From Rhodeus uyekii (taxonomy: Eukaryota > Chordata > Actinopteri > Cypriniformes > Acheilognathidae): a stretch of 64,000 bases of DNA. The translations under genes and the position numbers were made by a program. Position 1 is the first letter of the stretch, and each line of letters starts with the position of its first letter. This document shows, one piece after another, positions 45,772 to 58,854 of the stretch. The stretch lies in NCBI GenBank assembly GCA_037043235.1, contig JAWRVZ010000235.1, positions 211,001-275,000 of the forward strand, given 5' to 3'. The notes under the pieces were generated by a model. It did not search any database. It was given only the letters and a program-made list of their open reading frames with translations, and was not told where the DNA came from.

Positions 45772-47704
45772 TGTTTCTGACACTACAACACGCTCTTTTA
45801 ACACTCGCTTACACACATCACTCCTATTATAACACACTAAAACTATCTATTGCATTAAAAACACTCAGAAACTGAACTAAATGTACGCAAATCAATGCTA
45901 AAATAGTGGCTGGAAAATTAAAAATAAATATTATTTTAAAAAGTATATAATTTTTAGGTAATTATCTTTATGTGACGGAAGGTCGGATCCCACCTGCAGG
46001 TGGCGACACAGGTTATTTTAATACATATTGCGCTAAAAATGTGAATGTTTCGGAAAAAAAACGGAACAAGCCAAAAGATAATCCGCTGATAATTGTGGAA
46101 ATATTTGGAAACGGAAATGTGGCCGTGAAATAAAACTCAAAGTTCAAACAAATCGAAAATGTAACAAAAAATACTGAAATATTATTTTCCCAAGAGCATC
46201 ATTTCAAACACACCTTTCAAATTTTCAAAGTTTGACTAACTTGTGCAAACTAGCCACACAAAACAAAGCGAAAGCGAATGAATTTGCACTTTAAGAACAC
46301 AACGACACTGTCTGACATTTCAGATTCAACAAATGTAATAAAGTGTCTCTTGAATGTACGTAGACATTACGTGTGTAGAATATGTTTTGGCCTTACACCT
46401 GCATGACCCCTAAATCTTCTTGTTTTTCACTTGCCACAACCAATTCTTGACTGACGCTTTACACACACACACACACCTGACTGATCTGACTGATCCTCAG
46501 GGTCACTAATCTTTACCGACGGGACACTACATGACCCGAGCTCATCAACACTCAACGCTTCTGCACCCAAACCAGTATTGTGTGAAGTTTTTGAGATGTT
46601 TTGGGTCTGTGTACATCGACCCCTGACCTGAATCTATGGTTCTGAAATGTTTGTGAGATTGTGTGTGTGTGTGTGTGTGAGGTCAAAAGCTTCGAGGGTG
46701 TTTAGTCTCTTAATGGGGGATTTAGTTGCATAACAACCCAAATCTCAATCAATCAGAGCTCAACCTAAATAACATCCTAGCACAGTTAGGTAAGGCTGAG
46801 TCGGAGCACACGTACACACGGACTTTACTTGATTCTGGTGGGAGGATTGAGAGGATATACAGAAAAAATAACACTGGGCATGTTGGCACTTTTAAACCAC
46901 ACGTGCAGCTTAAATCTACTGCCAAACCACTGGCACTAAGCTGAGACACACTGTGCAATTATGTGTGTGTGTGTGTGTGTGTCTAATGTCTTGTCTAGTG
47001 GAGGCCCTTGAGAAATCTGTTTTTAATCTGGGCCGCAACATATTACAAACACACATGAAAAGAGAGAGAACGGAGAGACTATAGAGATACTGATGTTCTA
47101 CATCATGCCAAAATACACATGAATCCCTGAAATTAAACAAATAAATACTCTTAGCAATGATAAATGTGAGCAGAGACAGAACTTTGAGTCGGGGTGTGTG
47201 TGAGAAAGAAGCAGAAAGAGAGAGGATATTTTAAAATATTAACTATAAAGCTGTGTATTAAACTTTGGCACATTCTTCACCTTTTGTGTCATGGACATGA
47301 ATTATGCCTCAAATCATTTTCAAACTGGACACAATCAGGGTTAAGGGGTCAGCCAAAAAGTTTAGAGAATATGAGAAAATACACACACCTAAATTCATGT
47401 CACTACTTTCTTTCTGCTTTGTAAAGGCTAGTTGGAAATCCCAATAAATTATTTTCACAATAAATTATTTTCAACTTCAACTTTAAAAAATGCATTCAAT
47501 TACATTTGGTATAAAAAGATACTTACAATAAATGTATAAATAAAATGTTTTTTAAATTAAATATAAGTTAAAATCAATCAATTTGGTGTAAAAAAACAAA
47601 ACAAATAAATTAATTGTTAATTAAAAAAAACTAATGAATTAAAATAGGTAAAATAAGTCAAATATTACTAATAATAATTATATTTAATTAAAATATAATT
47701 AATA

Positions 47705-47770
<66 letters not shown>
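47705..47770. repeat. (TG)n(TA)n microsatellite
   Basis: TG (47705-47731) changes abruptly to TA (47732-47770). Another TA run lies at about 47996-48027. Confidence 0.95.
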
Positions 47771-47777
<7 letters not shown>

Positions 47778-47986
47778 TACAAATAAAAGTAATTTTTCAA
47801 ATCATAATTTTCACATAAAATCCATAGAACGTCTCTATCGTTGAAAATGCATAGCTTCCTTCACGGGCTGCTTTGAAATGATAAAAAATAAATAAATTTG
47901 GTGTAAAAAAAAACAATAAATGACTTAATTAAAAAAAATATATATATAACTTAATACAACTTATAATAGGTAAAATAAGTAAATTA

Positions 47987-48030
<44 letters not shown>

Positions 48031-49349
48031 AATAAATATATAAAATGATTAAACATGTTTTCCTTCAGGTCTATAACTCTACATAACTACTCCAGGTACA
48101 GAAAAAAACGATAGGGTAAACATAATAGAAAGTAATTTTTAAAAATCATAATTTACACATAAAATATCTTTTTCATAGAATAAATGTCTCTATCGCTGAA
48201 AATGCATAGCTTCCTTGACGGCTGCTTTTAAATAGAATCAAATTTAGAGGTCTATAGTATCAAAAGATTTAAAAACGTCAGCAAAATCAAACTTACAACA
48301 TTCACCTGCCAGATTTAAAAAAAAACAGGCTTCCAATGATACAGTAAAACAGTTGCTGACCACCTAGCAACAAGCCAGAACCACCTAGAAACTACTCATA
48401 TCATGTTCCCGTAGCAACACTTCATCATGGTGTTATGTTTTACGCGGCTTCTCTTCAGAAAATGTATAAATCTACTAGTCAAAGCTTGTAAAAGTCTGAC
48501 ATGTAATAATTATCCTATTTGCGAATGCACATGCGCACACACACACACACACAGCTGCCGTGCCTATCAGCTATTGTAACCTTTAACCTTCTGCTTGTTA
48601 TTGTTAACATGTCTGCATGACCCTCACACGTGCTGTTGTATTAACCTCTGACCCCGCGACATGCTTCAGTAGCCCCCAAGGAAACACTCCTCAAACAAAA
48701 GCAGGGATTACTTTCACACTAACACAGCACCGTATTACATAATCCACACGGACTGGGCTCGGGAATCCAGGAGCAAAAATCCCCCTTTCAGTGGGGAAAC
48801 CAAACTGCATTGAGGAGGCGAAATGGGAGGAACATCATAATGCATCCTAATAAATATGCTAGTAGACAGTTGTGGCCTTGGAAAGGGAAACACATGGGAG
48901 AGAAAGGCAGGAATCCAACAGCAGGGATCTGGAAATCGAGCGGGAAGTGGGCAGCTGTGTGACGTCAGCCATATTTGCAAAGACGACGCCGATATCAAGC
49001 TTTGCTTTCGAGTCGTCATTCAGTCTAAGGATGATTGAAGAATACAGGAGAATCTCATCTAAAGAGCTCTGATAGTCTGAGAAGTAAGAAGAGATCAACA
49101 CCTTTGTTTGTGCAATTCACTGATCCGTAATATTTAATTACACAGCTCTGTATAATTATATCACTCTCCAGAGGGCAAGAAGTCTTTCCTCTCAGAACAT
49201 TAGAGGTAATTATCATGTGGTTTATGTCAACTAGACAAATACATCCAACGGGTGCATGCCACACTCAAAATGTGATGTTAACAAGCAATTCATTAGTTCC
49301 TTTTAACACTCTTCACTGACAGGTTCGTTTAAGAGTAATTGAAGGAGAA

Positions 49350-51770
49350 ATTAAACCTTTTAAATGTTTTTGTGTTTTTGAAAGAAGTCTCTTCTGCTCA
49401 GCAAAGCTACATTTAATTGATCAAAAGTGCAGTGAAAACAATACTATTGTTTGTAATTTAAAATATCTGTTTCTATGAGAATATATATTACAATGTAATT
49501 TATTCATGTAATTAAAGCTGAATTTATTAGATGATACAGTAAAACATTGTAATATTATATTAGTGTAAAACAGCTGTTTTCTATGTGAATATATAGTAAA
49601 GTGTCATTTATTCCTGTGATTAAAGCTGAATTTATTAGATGATAAATACAGTAAAACAGTGTAATATTATATCAGTGTAAAACAGCTGTTTTCTATGTGA
49701 ATATATAGTAAAGTGTTATTTATTCCTGAGATTAAAGCTGAATTTATTAGATGATAAACACAGTAAAACAGTGTAATATTATATCAGTGTAAAACAGCTG
49801 TTTTCTATGTGAATATATAGTAAAGTGTTATTTATTCCTGTGATTAAAGCTGAATTTATTAGATGATAAATACAGTAAAACAGTGTAATATTATATCAGT
49901 GTGAAACAGCTGTTTTCTATGTGAATATATAGTAAAGTGTTATTTATTCCTGTGATTAAAGCTGAATTTATTAGATGATAAATACAGTAAAACAGTGTAA
50001 TATTATATCAGTGTGAAACAGCTGTTTTCTATGTGAATATATAGTAAAGTGTTATTTATTCCTGTGATTAAAGCTGAATTTATTAGATGATAAATACAGT
50101 AAAACAGTGTAATATTATATCAGTGTAAAACAGCTGTTTTCTATGTGAATATATAGTAAAGTGTTATTTATTCCTGTGATTAAAGCTGAATTTATTAGAT
50201 GATAAATACAGTAAAACAGTGTAATATTATATCAGTGTGAAACAGCTGTTTTCTATGTGAATATATAGTAAAGTGTTATTTATTCCTGAGATTAAAGCTG
50301 AATTTATTAGATGATAAACACAGTAAAACAGTGAAATATTATATCAGTGTAAAACAGCTGTTTTCTATGTGAATATATAGTAGTGTCATTTATTCCTGTT
50401 ATTAAAGCTGAATTTATTAGATGATAAACACAGTAAAACAGTGTAATATTATATCAGTGTAAAACAGCTGTTTTCTATGTGAATATATAGTAAAGTGTCA
50501 TTTATTCCTGTTATTAAAGCTGAATTTATTAGATGATAAACACAGTAAAACAGTGTAATATTATATCAGTGTAAAACAGCTGTTTTCTGTGTGAATATAT
50601 ATTAAAGTGTCATTTATTTCTGTAATTAAAGCTGAATTTATTATATGATAAATACAGTAAAACAGTGTAATATTATATCAGTGTGAAACAGCTGTTTTCT
50701 ATGTGAATATATAGTAAAGTGTAATTTATTCCTGTGATTAAAGCTGAATTTATTAGATGATAAACAGGAAAACAGTGTAATATTATATCAGTGTGAAACA
50801 GCTGTTTTCTATGTGAATATATAGTAAAGTGTCATTTATTCCTGTGATTAAAGCTGAATTTATTAGATGATAAATACAGTAAAACAGTGTAATATTATAT
50901 CAGTGTAAAACAGCTGTTTTCTATGTGAATATATAGTAAAGTGTCATTTATTCCTGTGATTAAAGCTGAATTTATTAGATGATAAATACAGTAAAACAGT
51001 GTAATATTATATCAGTGTAAAACAGCTGTTTTCTGTGTGAATATATATTAAAGTGTCATTTATTTCTGTAATTAAAGCTGAATTTATTATATGATAAATA
51101 CAGTAAAACAGTGTAATATTATATCAGTGTAAAACAGCTGTTTTCTATGTGAATATATAGTAAAGTGTAATTTATTCCTGTGATTAAAGCTGAATTTATT
51201 AGATGATAAACAGGAAAACAGTGTAATATTATATCAGTGTGAAACAGCTGTTTTCTATGTGAATATATAGTAAAGTGTCATTTATTCCTGTGATTAAAGC
51301 TGAATTTATTAGATGATAAATACAGTAAAACAGTGTAATATTATATCAGTGTAAAACAGCTGTTTTCTATGTGAATATATAGTAAAGTGTCATTTATTCC
51401 TGTGATTAAAGCTGAATTTATTAGATGATAATCAGGAAAACAGTGTAATATTATATCAGTGTAAAACAGCTGTTTTCTGTGTGAATATATAGTAAAGTGT
51501 AATTTATTTTCTGTGATGAAAGTTGTATTTTCAGCATCATTCCTCCAGCCTTCAGTGTCACATGATCCTTCAAAAATCACTCTGATATGATGATTTGATG
51601 CTCAACAAACATTTATCATCATTATCAATGTTGAAATCAGTTACAAATACTTTTGAGGAAAATTACATATCAGGATCATGATTCAACATTTCTTTGAAAT
51701 ATCCTTTTTTGGTAATATTATAAATGCCTTTATTGTCACAATTTAATGCATCTTTGCTGTAAAAACTAAC
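49350..51770. mobile_element. AT-rich element internally expanded into a tandem array
   Basis: The left end begins with family text (TTTTTGAAAGAAGTCTCTTCTGCTC... at about 49374). The right end has TTTTCAGCATCATTCCTCCAGCC, TTCAGTGTCACATGATCCTTC and CATTTATCATCATTATCAATG. The middle portion, normally present once, is amplified into the array listed next. Confidence 0.8.
49497..51515. repeat. 112-bp tandem array, 18 copies
   Basis: The 14-bp palindrome AAAACAGCTGTTTT (GAAACAGCTGTTTT in some units) marks each unit. CAGCTG falls at 49571, 49683, 49795, 49907, 50019, 50131, 50243, 50355, 50465, 50577, 50689, 50799, 50911, 51023, 51135, 51245, 51357 and 51467. Spacing is 112 bp, or 110 where a unit has a 2-bp deletion. 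Units are nearly identical, which implies recent amplification. Confidence 0.97.
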
Positions 51771-52179
51771 CGTTCAACAGCTCTTGTGTTTACCAAATCT
51801 AAAATATGAGTGAAAGAGTTATGAGATGTCACGGCCGCGAGGGACTGCAGACGAGGACGAGTACAGTGAGAAATGTGCTGCAATCAAAACAAATGACACA
51901 AATGTGTGATTGGTGGACGGCACAGTCCAGAGAAAGACATCTTGTGTTGGGAAGGATGACACTGCCAGTCATCAGTGACACTGAGACACACACACACATT
52001 TGTCGCGATTAAAGCCGGCAGACCCTCACACTCTGGCCTGCTGTCTCTGTACGGCTCTTTTACAAAAGCTATTGTGTTGCCGACATAGACGTTATTTTGA
52101 GGCATCACTCCAGATGCAAAGCCTGTTCCACAAGGTTGTGGTATAATAACATTCTAAGGTATTATTACTTGCTTTACAC

Positions 52180-52730
52180 CAGTGATTTCCAAACTTGTTT
52201 TAATCAGCCAAACCACACTAACCTAAAATCTATATTTTTTTAAAGTGTAATTTTAATGGTAAAATATTGTAAATATTGTAAACAGGAAGTTCCTGTTCAA
52301 GGTAAAATTGTAAAAGATCTAATTTCATTGTACATTTCATGAAATTTTACAGTAAAATACCTAATGTAAAGTTTTTAGAAGCAAAATGAAATGCACAAAT
52401 GAAATTATAATTTACAGTGAAAAACTGTAAACTGACATTTCTAACAAAAAAAAGGTATTTTTTTCAAATAATTTCCTTTAGTAGGCAGTTTTCCTGTTTT
52501 ATACTGTAAATATCTTTACATTTTTACTGTAATTTTGGCTGAGATTTTAGGTTAATATTTCAATAATTTGACACGGCAAAGTTCTCTGATGTTGTTTAAT
52601 TATCACATAATGGTCTAAAAAAATTATTTTTAGAAAGAACATTATTTTAATCATTAATTTATTTTATAGTTAATAATTGAATCAATTATTAGCTTTTTGT
52701 CTTCTCACAAACCCTAGTTTGAGAAACCAG
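52180..52730. mobile_element. hAT-type MITE (degenerate)
   Basis: The left end CAGTGATTTCCAAACTTG and the reversed right end CTGGTTTCTCAAACTAGGG are related hAT-like termini. The flanking octamers (CTTTACAC and CTTTATGG) match at five of eight positions, which fits an old 8-bp duplication. The interior is AT-rich and non-coding. Confidence 0.6.
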
Positions 52731-52823
52731 CTTTATGGAAAAGTATCTAAAATATTGGACAAAAGGTCGAGAAATGACAATGAATCATAAAATGTGGAAA
52801 ACCTTTTTTTCATATGTTTATAT

Positions 52824-52880
52824 CAGAGGTGCCCAAACTAGGGCCTGCGGGCCAACTTTTATAATAATAATAATAATAAT
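52824..52880. mobile_element. hAT element terminal fragment
   Basis: CAGAGGTGCCCAAACTAGGG followed by CCTGCGGGCCAAC is the typical end of a hAT family element. It stops at an ATA repeat (about 52862-52886), and no matching second end is seen. Confidence 0.6.
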
Positions 52881-53837
52881 AATAATTAATTCATTACATT
52901 CATAACTTTAACAACTTTTACTCTAAGTTGAGTCAGTCATGTGTTTTATTTGCATGGAGTTTCTTTTTTTCGCTGTACATTTTATAACTCTCTTTTTTCA
53001 GTCCTTCTAGTCATTTTCCAAGTTCTCAGTCCAAACGGGAAAAAAAGTGTGTTATATAGAAATAAAGCAGCTGTAGGTTTTACTTCGCTCTATATTTCCT
53101 CTTGGATGTCGCCCCTCTGATGATTTCATTAAACCCTGCAAATGGTCAGAGCAGGTATAAATTACTCTCATCTGGAAAGGCCGAAGCACAATCACGTCTT
53201 CTGCAGCAATACCATACTCTCTCTCACACTCACACACTCACGTAAACATATACATGAACTGTAAGAATCAATCTTAGTCCAAACAAGTAACCCCTGTGGA
53301 GCCAGAGGTGCCCCGCTGGTTAAGAGCCGCCCGCCTACAGCGAGTTCACCCGCACGCACACACACACATCTGCGCACACACAGGTATGGAAACATGAAGA
53401 CGGCGAGCGAGAGAGCGAGAAAGCACATGGAAAGAATCGTTTTCTCAGATGTGGAGCTATCTGACGCTCCTGTATGGAAAAATGTCATCATACTGAACTT
53501 ACGGAGAGAACACGTCACCGCCACACATTCAAACACACACATGCTATACTTACACCAGTTCTAACCTATACGCTTCAGGAGCCAATATAAGAAAATAAAC
53601 TATATATAATATATACTAAGGTAGTGTTAATTCGGCATTCAGGATGTATTAAATTGATCAAAAGTGGCAAAGTCGTTTATAATATTACAAAAAAAGTATT
53701 TAAAATAAATGACGCTTTTGAATGTTCTCATCATCAAAGAAATCTCTTTAAAAAGTGTCTATAAATATATTGATAAGAAATAAATGATAAAAATATAACA
53801 TTAAAGGAATTAAATAACAGGAATTAATTACATTTTA

Positions 53838-54175
53838 ATATACATTCACATAGAAAACAGCTGTTTTACACTGATATAATATTACATTGTTTTACTGTAT
53901 TTATCATCTAATAAATTCAGCTTTAATCACAGGAATAAATGACACTTTACTATATATTCACACAGAAAACAGCTGTTTTACACTGATATAATATTACATT
54001 GTTTTACTGTATTTATCATCTAATAAATTCAGCTTTAATCACAGGAATAAATGACACTTTACTATATATTCACATAGAAAACAGCTGTTTTACACTGATA
54101 TAATATTACACTGTTTTACTGTATTTATCATCTAATAAATTCAGCTTTAATCACAGGAATAAATGACACTTTAAC
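53838..54175. repeat. Three inverted copies of the 112-bp unit
   Basis: The reverse complement of the array unit occurs three times with exact 112-bp spacing (AGAAAACAGCTG at 53852, 53964 and 54076). It is flanked on both sides by the rest of an AT-rich element (about 53640-53760 and 54200-54310). Confidence 0.93.
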
Positions 54176-54562
54176 ATATTTTACAATAGAAAAAAATAAT
54201 TTTAAAAACATATTCCACAATTTTACTGTTTTTACTGTATTTTTTTTAAATGCAGCCTTGGTGAGCAAGAGAGACTTCTTTCAAAAACATAACAAATTCT
54301 TACTGACCACAAACTCTTGAACCAACACACATATGTATACATATTATATATAATAGTAATAATAAATTATGAATATCTAAATCTTTAAACACTTAAGCAT
54401 AAAAAGCCTAGAATAATTAAAATTCTACAGTCTTTTTGGCTACACTTTATTTGAAGGGGTCCTTGTTTCACTGTAATTATCCATTTAAGTACAAGTACAG
54501 CGTAATATTAATTAAGAGGAACTTACTATCATGTAGCATTACAATTAGGGTTTGGTCTAGGG

Positions 54563-55143
54563 CAGTGCTTCTCAATTATTTTCTGTCGCGCCCCCCCTAG
54601 GAAGAAGTAAACATTTCACGCGCCCCCCCTCCCCCTATTTTGGAACTTTCGCTTTATTGTTTCCATGGCAACGCGTCATGCTTGTCACGTGACAGACCGC
54701 AGTCACAAAGAGCGCTGTTTGATAGATGTTTCACATTTATTTCTTTTTTTCTTTTTTATTCAAAATAGTCACCAACTTGTTGGCTCTGTTATCAACTACC
54801 TGATATTCAGATTCTCAGATATGTGGAAGTGAATGTTTGTCGCTTAAAAACCTTTATAATGATCAAGTTCTCTGAGCGCGTCTTTTTTGGATCAGTGCCA
54901 GATAGCGCGTGAAAACACGTGTGAATTTAGCGATTGATCACGTGACACATGAACATCGGTGTGATCGTACACATCAACGGGTGAAGGGTTTGTTATCTGA
55001 ACTTCATATCTGCTGCTCTTGTTCAGTGCAAGAAAACCTACTCCCTGACAAAAAAAAGCATGTTCCCCACGGTCACGCGCGCCCCCCCTGGCATCGCTCC
55101 GCGCCCCCCCAGGGGGTCGCGCCCCACTATTTGAGAACCACTG
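54563..55143. mobile_element. hAT-type non-autonomous element with perfect 8-bp duplication
   Basis: The left end is CAGTGCTTCTCAA and the right end TTGAGAACCACTG, so the termini are inverted repeats with one change. The exact octamer GTCTAGGG flanks both sides (54555-54562 and 55144-55151). The ends carry GCGCGCCCCCCCT runs and the 581-bp interior has no transposase. The intact target duplication suggests a fairly recent insertion. Confidence 0.92.
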
Positions 55144-56385
55144 GTCTAGGGTTAGTTGTGTGTAATTATGCATAATTTACTCTTATTGCTTTAGTGAGTA
55201 CATGTAATGTGTAACTAAAATAAACTGTTTCCATGTTTAACAGTGTTTAACTGTGGCACTGGTGTGTTCTGTACATGTTTACAGAGCTCAAAAAGGACAT
55301 ACAGACTACAAGTAGTGTAAGACTCTTACACACCGGTGAAGCATTTGTATTAGCAAACTGTATTAAAACACCAAATTTTCGGTCTCTCTTTAATCCTTCA
55401 TACCTTTCCTACCTGTCCAGAGTCGTTCTGCTTCACAGCTCGCTCTGAGAATACTAAATCGATTGCAAATGTGCCTTCTGACTTGTATTCCTCCTTGGCT
55501 ATAACATTAAGGGCGCATGGAACATTTTCTTGGCAGGAGACGGCACTTTTTTACCGTTTCCTTCATTTCTCCTTATTTTTTAAAAGCACTCTCCGCTGTT
55601 TTATACCACTAAATTTTGTGCTTGCGCCATTGGGAAGAGGAAAAAATAATGTGAGTCTCCAGAGTCTTTGGAGAACATCAAACAAATGAGTGTGTGTGTG
55701 TGTGTGTGCACCATCTGATTTACCTGCAAAGTAAACAAACAGCAGAGAGAGAAATATTGTAAATGAAGAGCAGGCCTGGGCTCTCGCTATGTGAGCATGT
55801 TTCTGATACACGGTTTGATCCAGTATGTGTGCATGATACACTGTGTCTAATGTATAACGTATACAGAGCTCTCAGACTGGACATAATGCACATACTAAAG
55901 CACTTTTCATAACACAAATGACTGAGTCAAGAGAGGGGGAGTGGAGAGAGAGAGTACAGTGTGTGTGTAGTTGATGTGCTTGTGTTGGCAGTGTTTCAGC
56001 ATTCCACATTCCAGTGTGATATTCTGCACTGTGACCTTAGAAAACCCACCACACACACACACACACACACACATACACAGTGCTTTCCTTTGACACTAGT
56101 TTTTATCCCGTTCTCTACCCCTCTTAATTCAGTCTCTGATTTCTCTCATCAGATCTTTAACCGTTGCCTTCAATTTTCCTTTCTCTGTCTGACTTCCTTC
56201 CATGTCAAGCCATGACTTGTAAATATTCAGAAGGACGGTGTGTGTGTGTGTGCATGAATGTGTGTGTATTCAGCTCTCAGAATTCCTCACTCTTGATTAC
56301 AGTCCATCACTTCTGCTAAACTCTGATAGTTACTACAGAATATTGAGGTTCTCATGTGCTAGAGTTCTACAGACATGAAAGTCTG

Positions 56386-56390
<5 letters not shown>

Positions 56391-56426
<36 letters not shown>
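56391..56426. repeat. (CA)n microsatellite
   Basis: A pure CA run of about 36 bp. Another CA run lies at about 58006-58034. Confidence 0.95.
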
Positions 56427-56428
<2 letters not shown>

Positions 56429-56539
56429 AGCATGCTCTGGTAACAGCTGCAGTTAAACACACTGTGAATGCTCCCACTCACTCCATCTGAGAATTCTACA
56501 ATCAACTTGACCTCTAGAACTCAAAATCAGATTCTAAAG

Positions 56540-57410
56540 TGTTCTAGAATCAAATGGAGTAATGAAGAACTCCCAGAACCATGTTCTGTAATGTTCTATA
56601 ATTCTTTGAATAATGTGCTAGATATCTTAGAGTAATGTTTTAGAACTCTCACTGCTAGAAATCTCAAAATAATGATCTAGAACCCTCAGAGCGATGTTAC
56701 GTGCTACTGAAAGCAATCAATGCTACATTACTTACAAAGTAAAAATAATGATCTAGAACCCTCAGACCAATGTTGCATGCTTTTATACAGCACTCAATGT
56801 TTAGACCCATCAGAACAATGTGATACAGCTCTCAGTGTTGTAAAATCCTCACTGCTAGAACTCTCAGAGTAATATTCTAGAACCCTCAGACCAATGTTGC
56901 ATGCTATTGTACAGCACACAATGTTCTAGAACCATCAGAATAATGTGATACACCTCTCAGTGTTGCAAAATCCCCACTTCTAGAACTTTCAGAGTAATAT
57001 TCTAGAACCTTAGACCAATGTTGCATGCTATTGCACAGCACTCAATGTTCTAGAACCATCAGAATAATGTGATACACCTCTCAGTGTTGCAAAATCCCCA
57101 CTTCTAGAACTTTCAGAGTAATATTCTAGAACCTTAGACCAATGTTGCATGCTATTGCACAGCACACAATGTTCTAGAACCATCAGAATAATGTTACAGC
57201 TCTCAGTGTTAGAACCCTCACTGATGAATTACTCACCCAACACTTTAATGTTCTAGAAACCTCAGAGGTCCATGCTAGAGCCCTCAGAGTTATATGGTAT
57301 CCCTTCTGATGTTCTAGAACCCTCAAAGAAACATGCTATGGTTCTCATTGTAATGTTCTAGAACCCTCATAATTGGTAAGCACTTATAATAGTGTTCTAG
57401 AACAATAAAG
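56540..57410. repeat. 124-bp tandem repeat rich in TTCTAGAA
   Basis: CCAATGTTGCATGCT falls at 56767, 56891, 57015 and 57139, an exact 124-bp period over roughly 56650-57230. Diverged pieces of the same words extend to both sides. TTCTAGAA occurs 13 times by my reading. No ORF. Confidence 0.88.
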
Positions 57411-58003
57411 TAACATACTAGATCTTGCACAACAATATTCTCCACTCAACACAGCACAATGTGCTAGAACCTGCAGTGTTCCACAACTCCCGGTGCTTCA
57501 AAATTAAACTCTTTTACTAATACAAAAGACTTTTAATAAGATTTATAATTAATTACAATATATGAAACCAACCATCAAAAGGATTTTGCATACTTTATTT
57601 GTTTAGTTTCAAGCTATTCACTATTCACTTGCTAAATAAAGTCACACCCTCTATGCCAACCTTAAATGACCCAAGTGTACTTACACAGAACGCCTTTGGG
57701 CGCTCACACACACCAAACCCTGCACACACACCTGCGTGATAGAGTGCATCAACTGTCTGAGTACGTGTCAAAGAGAGGAAAAAGACAGAGAGAGGTGACA
57801 GAGAGAGATTAAGAGGGCTGAAGATAAAAAGGCAGTTAATCCAAATCAGTACAGACACAAATACACTCACAGACACAAACACACATACACACAAGAAGAG
57901 GAAAACACAGACACACACCCAGCATGTAAGCACGTGATCCAGATATCACTCTTGTATTTGTCTGTATAAGTCTAGACACTTCCTTTTAGGTGAAATTTGG
58001 GAT

Positions 58004-58034
<31 letters not shown>

Positions 58035-58670
58035 TTACTTAGCTGTCTGAAAGACATCTTTTGTTCTTGTTCTTTTATAACTTGAACAGACTAACTCTTT
58101 TGCAAAATAACAATAAATAATAAATACAAAACTGCATTTTTTACACTCATACAAACACAAACTGAAGGCTGAGAATTTGAAGTATCGTTAAAAAGTTTGG
58201 GGTTAAGAAATTAAGGCCTGGTTTCATATAAGGTTAATATAAAAAATAGAATAAAAGAATAGAATGATTTGTGAAGGATCAAGTGACACTGAAGACTGGA
58301 GGAATGATGCTGAAAACACAACTTTGATAATATGAATAAATTACAGCACATTCAATTAAAAAACAATTAGAAAATTGAAATACAAATTTTCACAATATTA
58401 CTGTTTTACTGTAAAGATATAGTTGTATTAGTCGTATTATTTAGTGCATTAGAGCTACAAGTCAGAGAGTGAAATATATAAAGGGTAAGTACGTATATTA
58501 AACATATATAAATAATAACAAGTATAACAAACATTTATCTTCTATTCTTTCTAAACACACATGCAGAAGAAAGGCCTGCAAAATGCTATAGCATAAAGAA
58601 CCAGCCAGAATGTGTGTGTGCATTCTGCAAATTAGACTAACACATGCTCCCTGCCAGATGTGAATTATTC

Positions 58671-58675
58671 TGTGT

Positions 58676-58715
<40 letters not shown>

Positions 58716-58814
58716 TTTGCTTAAACATTGCTCAGCATCATTTAAAGTCAAATACTTATACTGTAATGCTAAAATTACCTGACCAGATCCCCTGCATGCT
58801 TACACTGTAACAGC

Positions 58815-58853
<39 letters not shown>
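58671..58853. repeat. Two (TG)n microsatellites
   Basis: TG runs at about 58671-58714 and 58817-58853, separated by about 100 bp of unique sequence. Confidence 0.95.

Positions 58854-58854
<1 letters not shown>

Noticed and set aside
54892..55175. Two overlapping frames of about 90 codons
   Set aside because: They lie wholly within the hAT element with target duplications at 54555 and 55144 and match no transposase.
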